Counted from the stretch's first letter, positions 1-6,452 are shown. The stretch: DNA of 6,452 nt from an uncultured Polyangiaceae bacterium (GCA_938004815.1 CALKVR010001002.1:1-6452), one strand, 5' to 3'. A program made the numbers and translations. Notes: generated by a model not told the origin, from the letters alone.

Positions 1-1
1 G

Positions 2-1204
2 GTTCAACACCGCGCCGCTGCACGGGGTGATGCTGCATTTCCTCGGCGCCACGATCGCCACATTGCTGTTCGGCGCCGCGGCCGCGTGCTGGGTGATGGC
101 GCTGGTGAGCGTGGCGGGCGTGCTGCTGGGCGCGTCCTGGTACGGATGGGCGGCGGACGTGCTCGTCACCGGGATGCTGCCGGTCGCGGTGAGCGTCGCC
201 GCCTGTGGCTCGGGCCACACAAGCGGCGACTGCGGTACGTCGAGCGCGACCGCAAAGACCGCGCCCGGGGCGGCGGCGTCGGTCATGCCGCGAAAGACCA
301 GCGAGCACGACGCGCGGTCGGTGTCGATCACGACCATGTCCAGCATCATCTGGACCGGCGCCAGAGCGCCCCCTGGCAGATGCACGCGCGTGACCGCGCG
401 CACGCCCGGCAAGCGCGACTGGATCCTGGCTGCCAGGGGGTGCATCCCGTCGAGGACGAGCCACTCGTCGCCCGCCAGAAACGGCGCTCGCTGGTCGGGC
501 GGTGAAGCGTGAAAGAACGCGAAGGGAAAGCCCTCGGGGATCTCGAGGTCGAGCCCGTCGAGCTGCCGGCGCGGCGTCTGGCCGGCGAGGCGCGAGCGAA
601 GCGGCCAGTACCGGCCGATCGGACCGTAGCCCCCAGGGATCGTCGCGCCTCGCGGATCGATCACGTTCGGCAGCCCCGATGCCCCCGCTGCGCTCGGATC
701 GAGGCCGACGGGGTTGGCCTCGACGCCCACGCCGCCGAACGCTCGCTCCCATACGAGAGGCATCGACGAGAACGGGCGGACGCGATCGGGCTCGCTCACG
801 GTTCGGTCGCCGTAGACGTAGAGCGTCTTGTACAGGATGGAGGCGCCGCCGCGGTGGATGCCCAGACCGACGACGCGCGTCGTACCTGGGTTACCGAAAG
901 GCTGAAACGCGCTGCCAGTCAGGATCACGTCGGTCGCGAGCAGGCGGGGGGCGATCTCGCTCGCGCGGCGAACGCTGCGAAGCGGGGCGCTGTCGTAGTG
1001 CTCGTCGGCGGTCAGAATCGGCTCGGGCGGGAGCAGGATGGCCGGCGAGCCCTCGATCAACCGCAGCACCACCTTGGCGACGACCGTCGCGAACGACCGC
1101 TCTCCATAGCGAAAGCGCAGGGTGAGCGCGGAGACCCGATCGTCGTGTGCGGTGAGGAAGCCGCCGGGGCCGGCGAGGTCGAACGGTGACGCCTGCTGCG
1201 TCAC
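2..1204 (-). CDS. DUF2169 domain protein, 3' end not in window
   Basis: Start GTG 1204-1202 overlaps the preceding stop as GTGA and has a good Shine-Dalgarno. The frame is open for 401 codons to the left edge without a stop. DUF2169 hallmarks run through residues 8-335: an N-terminal beta-rich part (ERSFATVVAKVVLRL, 35-49), a DVILTGSAF strand (92-100), the signature PLVWERAFGGVGVEANPVG (149-167), YGPIGRYWPLRSRLAG (193-208), FPFAFFHASPPDQRAPFLAGDEW (226-248), VVIDTDRASCSLVFRG (291-306) and WPEPQ (330-334). Proteins of this family occur in Proteobacteria and Myxococcota beside type VI secretion, PAAR-like (DUF4150) and pentapeptide effector genes, and are thought to be effector adaptors; no enzyme activity is established. 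Residues after about 336 are low-complexity and antisense to a membrane-protein fragment, so the genuine gene probably stops matching near base 200. No catalytic residues can be assigned. Confidence 0.88.
   Translation of the reverse strand, partial: MTQQASPFDLAGPGGFLTAHDDRVSALTLRFRYGERSFATVVAKVVLRLIEGSPAILLPPEPILTADEHYDSAPLRSVRRASEIAPRLLATDVILTGSAFQPFGNPGTTRVVGLGIHRGGASILYKTLYVYGDRTVSEPDRVRPFSSMPLVWERAFGGVGVEANPVGLDPSAAGASGLPNVIDPRGATIPGGYGPIGRYWPLRSRLAGQTPRRQLDGLDLEIPEGFPFAFFHASPPDQRAPFLAGDEWLVLDGMHPLAARIQSRLPGVRAVTRVHLPGGALAPVQMMLDMVVIDTDRASCSLVFRGMTDAAAPGAVFAVALDVPQSPLVWPEPQAATLTATGSIPVTSTSAAHPYQDAPSSTPATLTSAITQHAAAAPNSNVAIVAPRKCSITPCSGAVLN
3..203 (+). pseudogene. Fragment resembling an energy-coupling-factor (CbiM-like) membrane permease
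   Basis: Plus-strand codons from base 3 read FNTAPLHGVMLHFLGATIAT, then LLFG and a long hydrophobic stretch. A second segment, VLVTGMLPVAVSVA, ends near base 203. The L-H-F-L-G-A-T..TLLFG pattern followed by alternating hydrophobic helices is typical of the bacterial CbiM-like 'energy-coupling factor ABC transporter permease' proteins (COG3235 type, recalled from memory), which are inner-membrane components of metal or vitamin uptake. The fragment is about 67 residues. It lacks the N-terminus, which is cut by the window edge. It loses all membrane character after base 203, where the frame runs on to a stop at 512 as the antisense of the DUF2169 gene. Third positions are almost all G/C in this frame. 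It could be a real foreign piece joined to the operon, or chance antisense reading; I favour the former. Confidence 0.5.
195..210. other. Probable sequence junction (chimera or rearrangement breakpoint)
   Basis: To the left, the plus strand looks like a permease fragment and the minus-strand frame is low-complexity Ser/Thr/Ala/Pro text. To the right, the minus strand has clear DUF2169 homology and the plus frame is meaningless. Both signals switch within about 15 bases. I see no insertion-sequence end, direct repeat or tRNA at the switch point. Confidence 0.45.
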
Positions 1205-2667
1205 GACCGCGGGCCCTCGGCCGTGAGCCAGGCCCGGGCCTCGGTGAGGAGCGCGAGCGCCGCGCTGCGATCGCCCCGCGCGAGCGCGGCGTAGCCGCCG
1301 CGCCGCTTCTCGTCTGCCAACATCGGCCCCGCGCCCGGCTCGCGCCACCGGCCGGCCTCGGCGAGCGCGCGGGCGGCCGCGTCGGAGCGCCCGACGCGAG
1401 AGAGCGCGGCGGCGATATCGACGAGTGGCCGATGAGGGACCGAAGCCGTTCGACAGAGCGCTTGATCGATCAGGGTCGCCGCGGCCCCTTGCGTCGCCGG
1501 CGGCGCGCGGAGCAGCGCGCGGTGCGCCGCCACCCACAGCGCCGGAGGCAGCGAGACATCGGGGCCGATGGCGGCGAGGGCCTGACCGAAGAGCCGCTCT
1601 GCCGCCTCGCCGTCATCGCGGTCGACCGCGCTGACCGCGTCGACGCCGGTCCAAGCGAGCACCTCGTCCGCCGAACGGCCGAGCGGTCGAGAAGCCGCGC
1701 CGTGGAGCTCTCCATCGGCGCGCGCGTGAGCGAGACCGCGCGCCACCTCGGCCGATGTCGCCGAGAGTCCGGCGATCGCCGCCTCGAGCTTGGGCTCGAC
1801 GTCGGCAGGTGAAGCGCGAAGAGCCGCGATCACCCGCACCCAGGCCGGCAGCTGGGCGAGCACGATCTTACGCGTCGTCTCGTTGGGCCAGTGTTTGAGC
1901 GTCGCGGCGATCCGATCGATCTCGATGGCATCGAGCCTCGTGAACAGCGCGGAGAAGTGTCGCGCCGCGACGGCGACGGCCTCGACCTGGAGCGGGCCCT
2001 CGTGGCGCCGCGCGATCTCTTCGAGAGCCGAGAGCGCCGCGCCCCGGTGGAAACGGTGCACCGAAAACAGACGCGCCCGCAAGAGCGTGATCCGCTCCGT
2101 CGGCCGCGCCAGATCGAGGCTGGCCGCCTCACCCAGCGCCGCGAGCTCGGCCCGCGAGAGCACTGCGGCCGGATCGCTCGCGGCGCGAGCGAAGAGCGTG
2201 GTGAGCAGGTGCGCCGACGCGTGCGTGGCGACCGCGGCGTCGCCGTCGCGCTGGGCACGGGCGACCAGCGCCCGCCACCCGTCGACGCGCCAGGGCGCGG
2301 GCGGACCGCCGAGCTGCTCCTCGGCGCGGAGCCTGACGTACGAGGCGCGCGGCGCGCGCGACCGCTCTTCTTCTGCCGCCGCGAGCCGCATGGCGAGGCC
2401 CGCCTTGTTCCGGAGGAGCAGGCGGCAAGCGTACGGTGTCGCGCTCTGGGGAGCCTCACGCGCGGTTCGCCAGACGTCGCTGACGGCGGCGATCTCGGCG
2501 TCGTCGTCGAGGGCCACCGCGCAGCGCAGCGCGCCGAGCGCGGCCTTGGCGCGGATCTCGGGCGGCCCGGCGTAGAGCCGCTTGTACGACGCGAGCGCCA
2601 CGTAGGGGCCGACGCTCGCTTCGAGCCCCTCGGCCGCGCGGAGCCCGACGTCGTCGAAGAAGCTCAC
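1201..2667 (-). CDS. Alpha-helical repeat (TPR-like) protein of unknown function
   Basis: This is a 488-residue protein starting at GTG 2667-2665. The GTGA overlap with the Hsp70 stop and a GGGGG stretch (2681-2677) nine bases upstream favour this start. I do not recognise a named family. It is about a quarter alanine, with helix after helix and no signal peptide, membrane segment or catalytic motif. Possible TPR or HEAT-like helix pairs are at 28-68 (YKRLYAGPPEIRAKAALG...), 195-222 (LFSVHRFHRGAALSALEEI), 414-441 (VDIAAALSRVGRSDAAARAL) and 454-485 (GYAALARGDRSAALALLTEA). The last two are the most TPR-like, with G/R-D/S-A-A turns. Such solenoids generally bind other proteins. Lying between the Hsp70 and the DUF2169 gene, with 4-nt overlaps at both ends, it could tether the chaperone to a client. 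That role is inferred only from position. Confidence 0.85.
   Translation of the reverse strand: MSFFDDVGLRAAEGLEASVGPYVALASYKRLYAGPPEIRAKAALGALRCAVALDDDAEIAAVSDVWRTAREAPQSATPYACRLLLRNKAGLAMRLAAAEEERSRAPRASYVRLRAEEQLGGPPAPWRVDGWRALVARAQRDGDAAVATHASAHLLTTLFARAASDPAAVLSRAELAALGEAASLDLARPTERITLLRARLFSVHRFHRGAALSALEEIARRHEGPLQVEAVAVAARHFSALFTRLDAIEIDRIAATLKHWPNETTRKIVLAQLPAWVRVIAALRASPADVEPKLEAAIAGLSATSAEVARGLAHARADGELHGAASRPLGRSADEVLAWTGVDAVSAVDRDDGEAAERLFGQALAAIGPDVSLPPALWVAAHRALLRAPPATQGAAATLIDQALCRTASVPHRPLVDIAAALSRVGRSDAAARALAEAGRWREPGAGPMLADEKRRGGYAALARGDRSAALALLTEARAWLTAEGPRS
1214..1218 (-). promoter_or_regulatory. Shine-Dalgarno site of the DUF2169 gene
   Basis: GAGGG on the minus strand, nine bases before the GTG at 1204-1202 and inside the end of the helical-repeat gene. 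Together with the GTGA overlap it identifies the non-ATG start of the DUF2169 gene. Confidence 0.55.
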
Positions 2668-5255
2668 CGGGAGCCACCCCCGCCGCGCTCGGTGACGAGG
2701 CCGAGCGACGGAAGCCGCTCGAGGGCCGCTTCGATCCGCTCGAGCTCGGCGCTCGCTTGCTCGATCTTGCGGCGGGCGTCGGCCGGATCGCCGAGGTCGC
2801 CGGTCTCGAGCGGCGCGATCGAGCGGTCGACCTTGCTGCGGAGCGCGTCGAGCAGACGGTCACGCTCGGCGGTCTGGAGCGGCCCGACCTCGGTCGAGGT
2901 CGACACGACGAAGTCGAGCAGCTCGCGCTCGACGCGCGTGCGCCAGCGCGAAACGCCGGCCAGGCGCTGCTGTACGTAGGCCGGATCGTCGAGCCGACGG
3001 GTCGCGAACTCTTCTTGCACCGCGGTCTCGTAGAGGGCCTGCACCTCGCTGCACGCGCGGCGCCAAGCGGGGGCGTCGACCGCCTCGTAGGCGCGCGTCG
3101 CGCGCTCTTCGACGTCGCGGATGCGCTCCTCCCACGCTGCGCGGTCGAGGCCGACGAGCACGCCCGACGTGCGGTACACGACGCGGCGCAGAGCATCGAG
3201 CTCGGACTCGAAGTGGTGGAGCGGGGGCTGGAGCGGGTCGCCCGGATCACCGGCGTACTCGTCGAGGAGGCGCCGCAGGTTGGCGCAGAGCGCCGAGAGC
3301 TTCGCGGGGTCGGTGTAGAGCACCTCACGGATGCCGGCGATGAGGTGGTCGGCGTCGCGGCGGAACACCTCGCCCATGCCACCCCAGAGGTTCTTTCGCA
3401 CGCGGTCCGCCTCGGCGAGCAGCTCTTCGATCGCGCCCGCGCTCGCGATCTCGATCTCGGGAGCGGGCTCGACGGTGGCCCAGAGCTCTTGCTGTCCGAC
3501 GAGCGCGCGTGCCTCGATCCGCATCGCCTCGTCGCACTTCAGGGTCAGCTCGACGGCGGCGCCGATCGGCGTCTCGCGCGCCACCGTGAGGGCGAGGGTC
3601 TTGATCGGCAAGCGCCCCTGGAGGAGGCGCAGGACGACGGTGCCGCTCTGGTCTGCGGTGAAGAACGTGTGCTTGGTCTCGGCAGGCAGGCCGGTGCCGC
3701 GGTCGAGCAGGATCTTGCGCTCGCGCCGGCCGGCCTTCACCACCTCGAGGCCGATGTCCTTGGCGATCACGCTGGCGCGGCTCAACGCGCTCGCGCGAGG
3801 CCGCACCTCGCCCCGGTAGACGACGAAGGGGATGCTCGCGAGCGGCCCCGACCCGCCGCGGACCTCGAGCGCGAGCTCGGCGTCGGCGTCTCCGGCGGGC
3901 GTGACGTCGAGGCGAACGGGCGACTTACCGTCGGCGGGCAGCTCGGCCTGCGCAATCGTCGTTTCCGCCTGGACGACGCCGACCGAAGCCGCTCCGGCGG
4001 GCGCATCGTCGACGCGAACCCCGAGCCGGATCTTGTTCGTCGCCGTAACCAGCGGAGAGGTGAACGTGACGCGTGCGGCTGGCGACGTCGTGGCGATCGT
4101 GAGCCCCCCGATCTGTGCTGCGTGCACGGCCGCCCCGAGCGCCACGATCGTGTCGACGTCGTCGGCGAGCGGCTCGCGGTTCTTGCTTGCGGAAGACAGC
4201 GCCTCGGTGACGCGCTGGCCGACGAGCGGTACGCGGGTCGAGCCGCCGACGAGGATCACGTGGTCGATCGCGTCGAGCCCCACGTCGGCCGTCTCTTTGC
4301 TGCGCTCGAGGGCACGGGTCGCGCACACGATCGTCCGCTCGACGAGGTCTTCGATGGCGCGCTCGTAGTCGGCCCGCCCGACCTCGGCTTCGAACGACAC
4401 CGACTCGCCGCCCTGGTCCTCGAACAGGTCTTGCTTGGACACGTTGACGACCTCGCTCGTCGAGAGGCTCTCCTTGATCTCCTGGGCGAGGTGCACGAGC
4501 CGATCGAAGCGGTGTCGGTCGTCGGGGTTGTCGCGCGGGTCGAGATCGAGCTGGTAGCCCTTGGCGACGAGGTCTTTGCGCAGCTTCTCCGCGAAGCGGC
4601 GGTCGAAGTCGTCGCCGCCGAGGAAGTTGTCGCCGTCGATGGCGAGGACCTGGTACTCACCGGCGACGCAGCGCAGGATCGACACGTCGAACGTGCCGCC
4701 GCCCAGGTCGTAGACGAGGAAGTTCCCGCCTTCGATTTTGTTCTTCCACGTGTGGTAGATGGCGGCGGCCGTCGGCTCTTGCAGGATGCCGACCACGTTC
4801 AAGCCCGCGAGGTCGCCGGCCGCGCGCGTGGCCTCGACCTGGGGCGCGTCGAAATAGGCAGGGACCGTGATCACCGCTCGATCGACCCGCGTCTCCACGC
4901 CCTCGCTCGCCTTCTCGGCGAGGAACGACGCCATCGACGCGCGGAGCTCGGCGAGGATCTTGCCCGAGATCTCGTCGGGGCCGAGCTCGTGCGGGCCCAG
5001 CGGGATCTTCACGCGCTGGCCCATGCGCCGCTTGATCGACTCTATCGGCGCGGGGTCTTTACCGCGTCGCGCGCGCGCCGCTCGCCCCACCAGCCACGCG
5101 CGCTTCGCCGGGTCCCAGGCCACCGCCGATGGCACCGTCTTGCGGCCGAAGCGATCGGCGTAGACGAGGATCTCGCGTTCGGACGGCACGAGCATCGCGA
5201 TCTCCGAGTTGGTGGTACCGAGATCGATTCCGACGGCGCGATCGAGGATGATCAT
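2664..5255 (-). CDS. Hsp70 family (DnaK-like) ATPase chaperone, divergent architecture
   Basis: An 863-residue Hsp70, against about 640 for DnaK. The cytosolic nucleotide-binding domain, residues about 5-384, is intact. It has phosphate-1 IDLGTTNS (10-17), K75 in IKRRMG (equivalent of DnaK K70), ITVPAYFDAPQ (129-139, with switch P132), R144, connect-1 LQEPTAAA with E160 (DnaK E171), phosphate-2 YDLGGGTFDVS (182-192), LGGDDFDR (212-219), adenosine motif ILVGGSTRVPLV (334-345) and connect-2 (368-384). It should therefore bind and hydrolyse ATP. DnaK R167, the J-domain contact, aligns with G156. A linker of the LLLDVTP type does not follow the ATPase domain; instead there are about 115 beta-rich residues (385-499). 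A DnaK-like substrate-binding beta domain then seems to appear (about 500-595: GTGLPAETKHTFFTADQSG, then VLRLLQG). Residues 603-848 form a long helical lid/coiled-coil region, and the end is GGGGSR, without a DnaK-type acidic tail. It overlaps both neighbouring genes by 4 nt. It is not the housekeeping dnaK: no grpE or dnaJ is adjacent. Confidence 0.95.
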   Translation of the reverse strand: MIILDRAVGIDLGTTNSEIAMLVPSEREILVYADRFGRKTVPSAVAWDPAKRAWLVGRAARARRGKDPAPIESIKRRMGQRVKIPLGPHELGPDEISGKILAELRASMASFLAEKASEGVETRVDRAVITVPAYFDAPQVEATRAAGDLAGLNVVGILQEPTAAAIYHTWKNKIEGGNFLVYDLGGGTFDVSILRCVAGEYQVLAIDGDNFLGGDDFDRRFAEKLRKDLVAKGYQLDLDPRDNPDDRHRFDRLVHLAQEIKESLSTSEVVNVSKQDLFEDQGGESVSFEAEVGRADYERAIEDLVERTIVCATRALERSKETADVGLDAIDHVILVGGSTRVPLVGQRVTEALSSASKNREPLADDVDTIVALGAAVHAAQIGGLTIATTSPAARVTFTSPLVTATNKIRLGVRVDDAPAGAASVGVVQAETTIAQAELPADGKSPVRLDVTPAGDADAELALEVRGGSGPLASIPFVVYRGEVRPRASALSRASVIAKDIGLEVVKAGRRERKILLDRGTGLPAETKHTFFTADQSGTVVLRLLQGRLPIKTLALTVARETPIGAAVELTLKCDEAMRIEARALVGQQELWATVEPAPEIEIASAGAIEELLAEADRVRKNLWGGMGEVFRRDADHLIAGIREVLYTDPAKLSALCANLRRLLDEYAGDPGDPLQPPLHHFESELDALRRVVYRTSGVLVGLDRAAWEERIRDVEERATRAYEAVDAPAWRRACSEVQALYETAVQEEFATRRLDDPAYVQQRLAGVSRWRTRVERELLDFVVSTSTEVGPLQTAERDRLLDALRSKVDRSIAPLETGDLGDPADARRKIEQASAELERIEAALERLPSLGLVTERGGGGSR
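3759..4103 (-). other. Extra beta-rich segment between Hsp70 ATPase and substrate-binding domains
   Basis: This encodes Hsp70 residues about 385-499. It follows connect-2 directly and precedes the DnaK-like beta-domain signature. The sequence alternates hydrophobic and polar residues in short strands (ARVTFTSPLV, KIRLGVRV, SPVRLDVTP, AELALEVRG, IPFVVYRGEV) broken by Gly/Asp/Pro turns, as in a small beta-sandwich. Canonical DnaK has only a short hydrophobic linker here. The boundaries are by eye. The alternative is that this segment is itself a highly diverged substrate-binding domain and the next one is a duplicate. Confidence 0.5.
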
Positions 5256-5629
5256 CGACTGTCTTCCTGCAGCAAGGGGTCGTCGTGGATGGAGAGAATC
5301 GGGGCGGGCCGGTCGCCCGGCAGGGGGGAGAGGCTGGGCATGAGGCCCGCGAGCGGGAGCTTATCGAGGAGCGACGGCGGGGGCTCCGCGCCTGCGCCGA
5401 CCGTGAGGCGGGGCGGCGAGCAAGGGGGCGGCTCGGTGCCCTCCGGGACGAAGGTCGCTACCGCAGCCGCGATGCGCGCCCGCGGGTGCAGCGTCAGCTC
5501 TTCCCACAACGCGCGCAGCATCTTCTGACGCGGCTCGTCCGCGTCCTCGGCGAGCTCGCGCACGCGCGCCGTGATCTCGGAGACGGTGGCGAGCGGCTCG
5601 AGGCCGAGGGTCTCGAACGGGTTGCTCAT
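5252..5629 (-). CDS. Small J-domain-like protein (degenerate), putative Hsp70 co-chaperone
   Basis: This is a 125-residue protein. The start is ATG 5629-5627, which overlaps the upstream stop as ATGA and has a G-rich stretch (GGGG, 5639-5636) six bases upstream. The same frame is open further upstream, but there it is only the antisense-free shadow of the preceding gene. Residues 3-10 (NPFETLGL), followed by a polar helix at 15-30, resemble the opening of a J-domain (DPYEVLGL-type). A second helix at 35-60 carries WEELTLHPRARI. The canonical HPD tripeptide is absent; the nearest match is H48-P49-R50, about 15 residues later than expected. Residues 65-125 are Pro-rich and probably disordered, ending in an acidic HDDPLLQED segment. 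There is no Zn finger or C-terminal DnaJ domain. Immediate coupling to the Hsp70 gene (ATGA overlap at 5255-5252) supports a co-chaperone role. It may be a J-like protein that binds but does not stimulate ATPase, or an unrelated small adaptor. Confidence 0.75.
   Translation of the reverse strand: MSNPFETLGLEPLATVSEITARVRELAEDADEPRQKMLRALWEELTLHPRARIAAAVATFVPEGTEPPPCSPPRLTVGAGAEPPPSLLDKLPLAGLMPSLSPLPGDRPAPILSIHDDPLLQEDSR
5264..5268 (-). promoter_or_regulatory. Shine-Dalgarno site of the Hsp70 gene
   Basis: AGGAA read on the minus strand, eight bases before the ATG at 5255-5253 and inside the last codons of the J-like gene. It is the clearest ribosome-binding site in the window and supports ATG 5255 as the Hsp70 start, alongside the ATGA overlap with the upstream stop. 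Confidence 0.6.
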
Positions 5630-6452
5630 GCGCCACCCCACCGCGCGCGTGCTTGCGAGAGTCGCTCGCGTGCGTTCGCGAGCGACCCGCTTTGGGGGTA
5701 GATCTCTTCGGCGCGCGTGACGAGGCGTGTCGCCTCGGCGATGTCGGTGCGCGCGGTGAAGAAATTGCTCTGGTCGAGCAGGCTCTGCGCACGGCGACAG
5801 CAGAGGTGCGCCATCACCAGGCGGCCGTTTCGGTGAGTCGGGCAGAGCCTCAAGGCTCGCTCGGCGAACGCCCACTCGCGCGTCTTGTCGTTCTCGACCT
5901 CCGAGAGGAAAACGAACATCTGGGCGCAGTCGGCGGCGTAGGCCAGGTTCGCGACGGGGTCGCGCACGATGCGCGCTTCGAGCGACTCGAAGATCCGGGT
6001 GCACGGCTCCAGCAGGGCGCGGAGCTTGTCCCAACCGGTCTGTTTGTAGATCGGCCACGCCAGCTCGGTGATCTGGTCGACGGCGAAGTGCTCGACGGCC
6101 ACGTCGTGACCGGACCACGCCCACACCGATGCGACGCGCTCGAACGCGGGCCGGGCGTGCTCGCCACCGTTCTCGCGCGTCTTCAGCTCGGCGAGCTCGT
6201 CCGCGATCGGACCGAGCGCGTCGTCGACCGCGGCCGCGCGCGCCGAGTCGGCGCGGGCGACGTATTTGCGCGCGCTCACGGCGTCGAGCCCGGCCAGGTT
6301 CGCGGCGGCCTGGATTCGCCCGAGCGCGGCGAGCGCGCGGCCCGACGAGGGCGTGAGGGTGCGCGCGCCGCTCTGCGCGGCGGCGCGCAGCTCGTCGAAG
6401 AACTGGAGCGCCGCGCCGTGCGCCATCGCCTCGGCTTCGCTCGGCTTGGCCG
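5626..6452 (-). CDS. TPR-like helical repeat protein, 5' end open at window edge
   Basis: I do not recognise a specific family. From the first in-window Met (ATG at 6426-6424) the protein is 266 residues. The frame stays open upstream to the window edge (reading ...AKPSEAEA-M), so the true start may lie outside. The ATG has only a weak GAGG two bases upstream. The protein is soluble and mostly alpha-helical, with no signal peptide or membrane segment. Residues 1-100 are Ala-rich helices. About 158-195, 197-243 and 246-264 look like TPR-type helix pairs, with A-x-R/E-A-L-R and RAEEIYP turns typical of TPR ends. TPR folds usually act as protein-protein scaffolds. The stop TGA (5628-5626) overlaps the ATG of the next gene. 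As first visible gene of a chaperone operon, it could be an adaptor for the Hsp70 or its client; this role is inference. Confidence 0.8.
   Translation of the reverse strand, partial: AKPSEAEAMAHGAALQFFDELRAAAQSGARTLTPSSGRALAALGRIQAAANLAGLDAVSARKYVARADSARAAAVDDALGPIADELAELKTRENGGEHARPAFERVASVWAWSGHDVAVEHFAVDQITELAWPIYKQTGWDKLRALLEPCTRIFESLEARIVRDPVANLAYAADCAQMFVFLSEVENDKTREWAFAERALRLCPTHRNGRLVMAHLCCRRAQSLLDQSNFFTARTDIAEATRLVTRAEEIYPQSGSLANARERLSQARARWGGA

Noticed and set aside
509..1189. Plus-strand open frames of about 200-226 codons
   Set aside because: They are antisense to the DUF2169 gene, whose family motifs are clear on the minus strand; the plus products are Arg-rich without any domain.
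1186..2979. Several plus-strand open frames of 200-360 codons
   Set aside because: They are antisense shadows of the helical-repeat gene and the end of the Hsp70 gene, with Arg-rich composition and no family signature.
2712..3449. A separate gene in the helical C-terminal part of the Hsp70 reading frame
   Set aside because: The frame is continuous with the ATPase domain, with no stop, frameshift or internal Shine-Dalgarno that would favour a separate start.
2757..5528. A 923-codon open frame on the plus strand
   Set aside because: It lies antisense to the Hsp70 gene, is rich in Arg/Asp/Val/Leu low-complexity text and has no recognisable domain. It is open because high G+C removes stop codons in this frame. 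The minus-strand Hsp70 motifs are unmistakable.
5630..6124. Upstream extension of the J-like gene to a start at 6124
   Set aside because: The extra 165 residues are Arg-rich out-of-frame text inside the TPR-like gene. The internal ATG at 5629 gives the ATGA overlap and a sensible domain start.
1..6452. CRISPR array, tRNA/rRNA, insertion sequence, rho-independent terminator or riboswitch
   Set aside because: No regularly spaced repeats, tRNA-like cloverleaf, transposase motif or hairpin plus T-run was seen; practically all of the window is coding.

Overview
The window is about 70% G+C and looks like chromosomal DNA of a large-genome myxobacterium (Myxococcota, Polyangia type). This rests on near-total G/C at codon third positions, Arg/Ala-rich proteins, and the pairing of an unusual Hsp70 with a DUF2169 protein. 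No marker gene is present, so the taxonomy is an inference.

Layout: from the right edge to about position 204 there is one unbroken leftward (minus-strand) gene train of at least five genes. In order of transcription they are: (1) a TPR-like helical protein, open at the right edge; (2) a 125-residue protein with a degenerate J-domain-like N-terminus; (3) an 863-residue Hsp70 (DnaK family) with a normal ATPase domain, an apparent extra beta-rich segment before the substrate-binding domain and a long helical C-terminus; (4) a 488-residue Ala-rich alpha-helical repeat protein; (5) a DUF2169 protein with no stop codon before the left edge. Every junction is a 4-nt ATGA or GTGA overlap, with no intergenic DNA, promoter or terminator in between. 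This argues for one translationally coupled operon.

The first ~200 bases do not fit this picture. Read on the plus strand they encode a convincing membrane-protein fragment resembling bacterial energy-coupling-factor (CbiM-like) permeases. The DUF2169 homology on the other strand runs out at the same point. A sequence junction, either an assembly chimera or a rearrangement, is likely near 195-210.

Working hypothesis: the operon encodes a dedicated chaperone machine (Hsp70, atypical J-like partner, two helical-repeat scaffolds). It serves a client linked to the DUF2169 protein, a family known from type VI secretion and PAAR-like effector loci. The link to secretion is inferred from family context and is not shown in this window.
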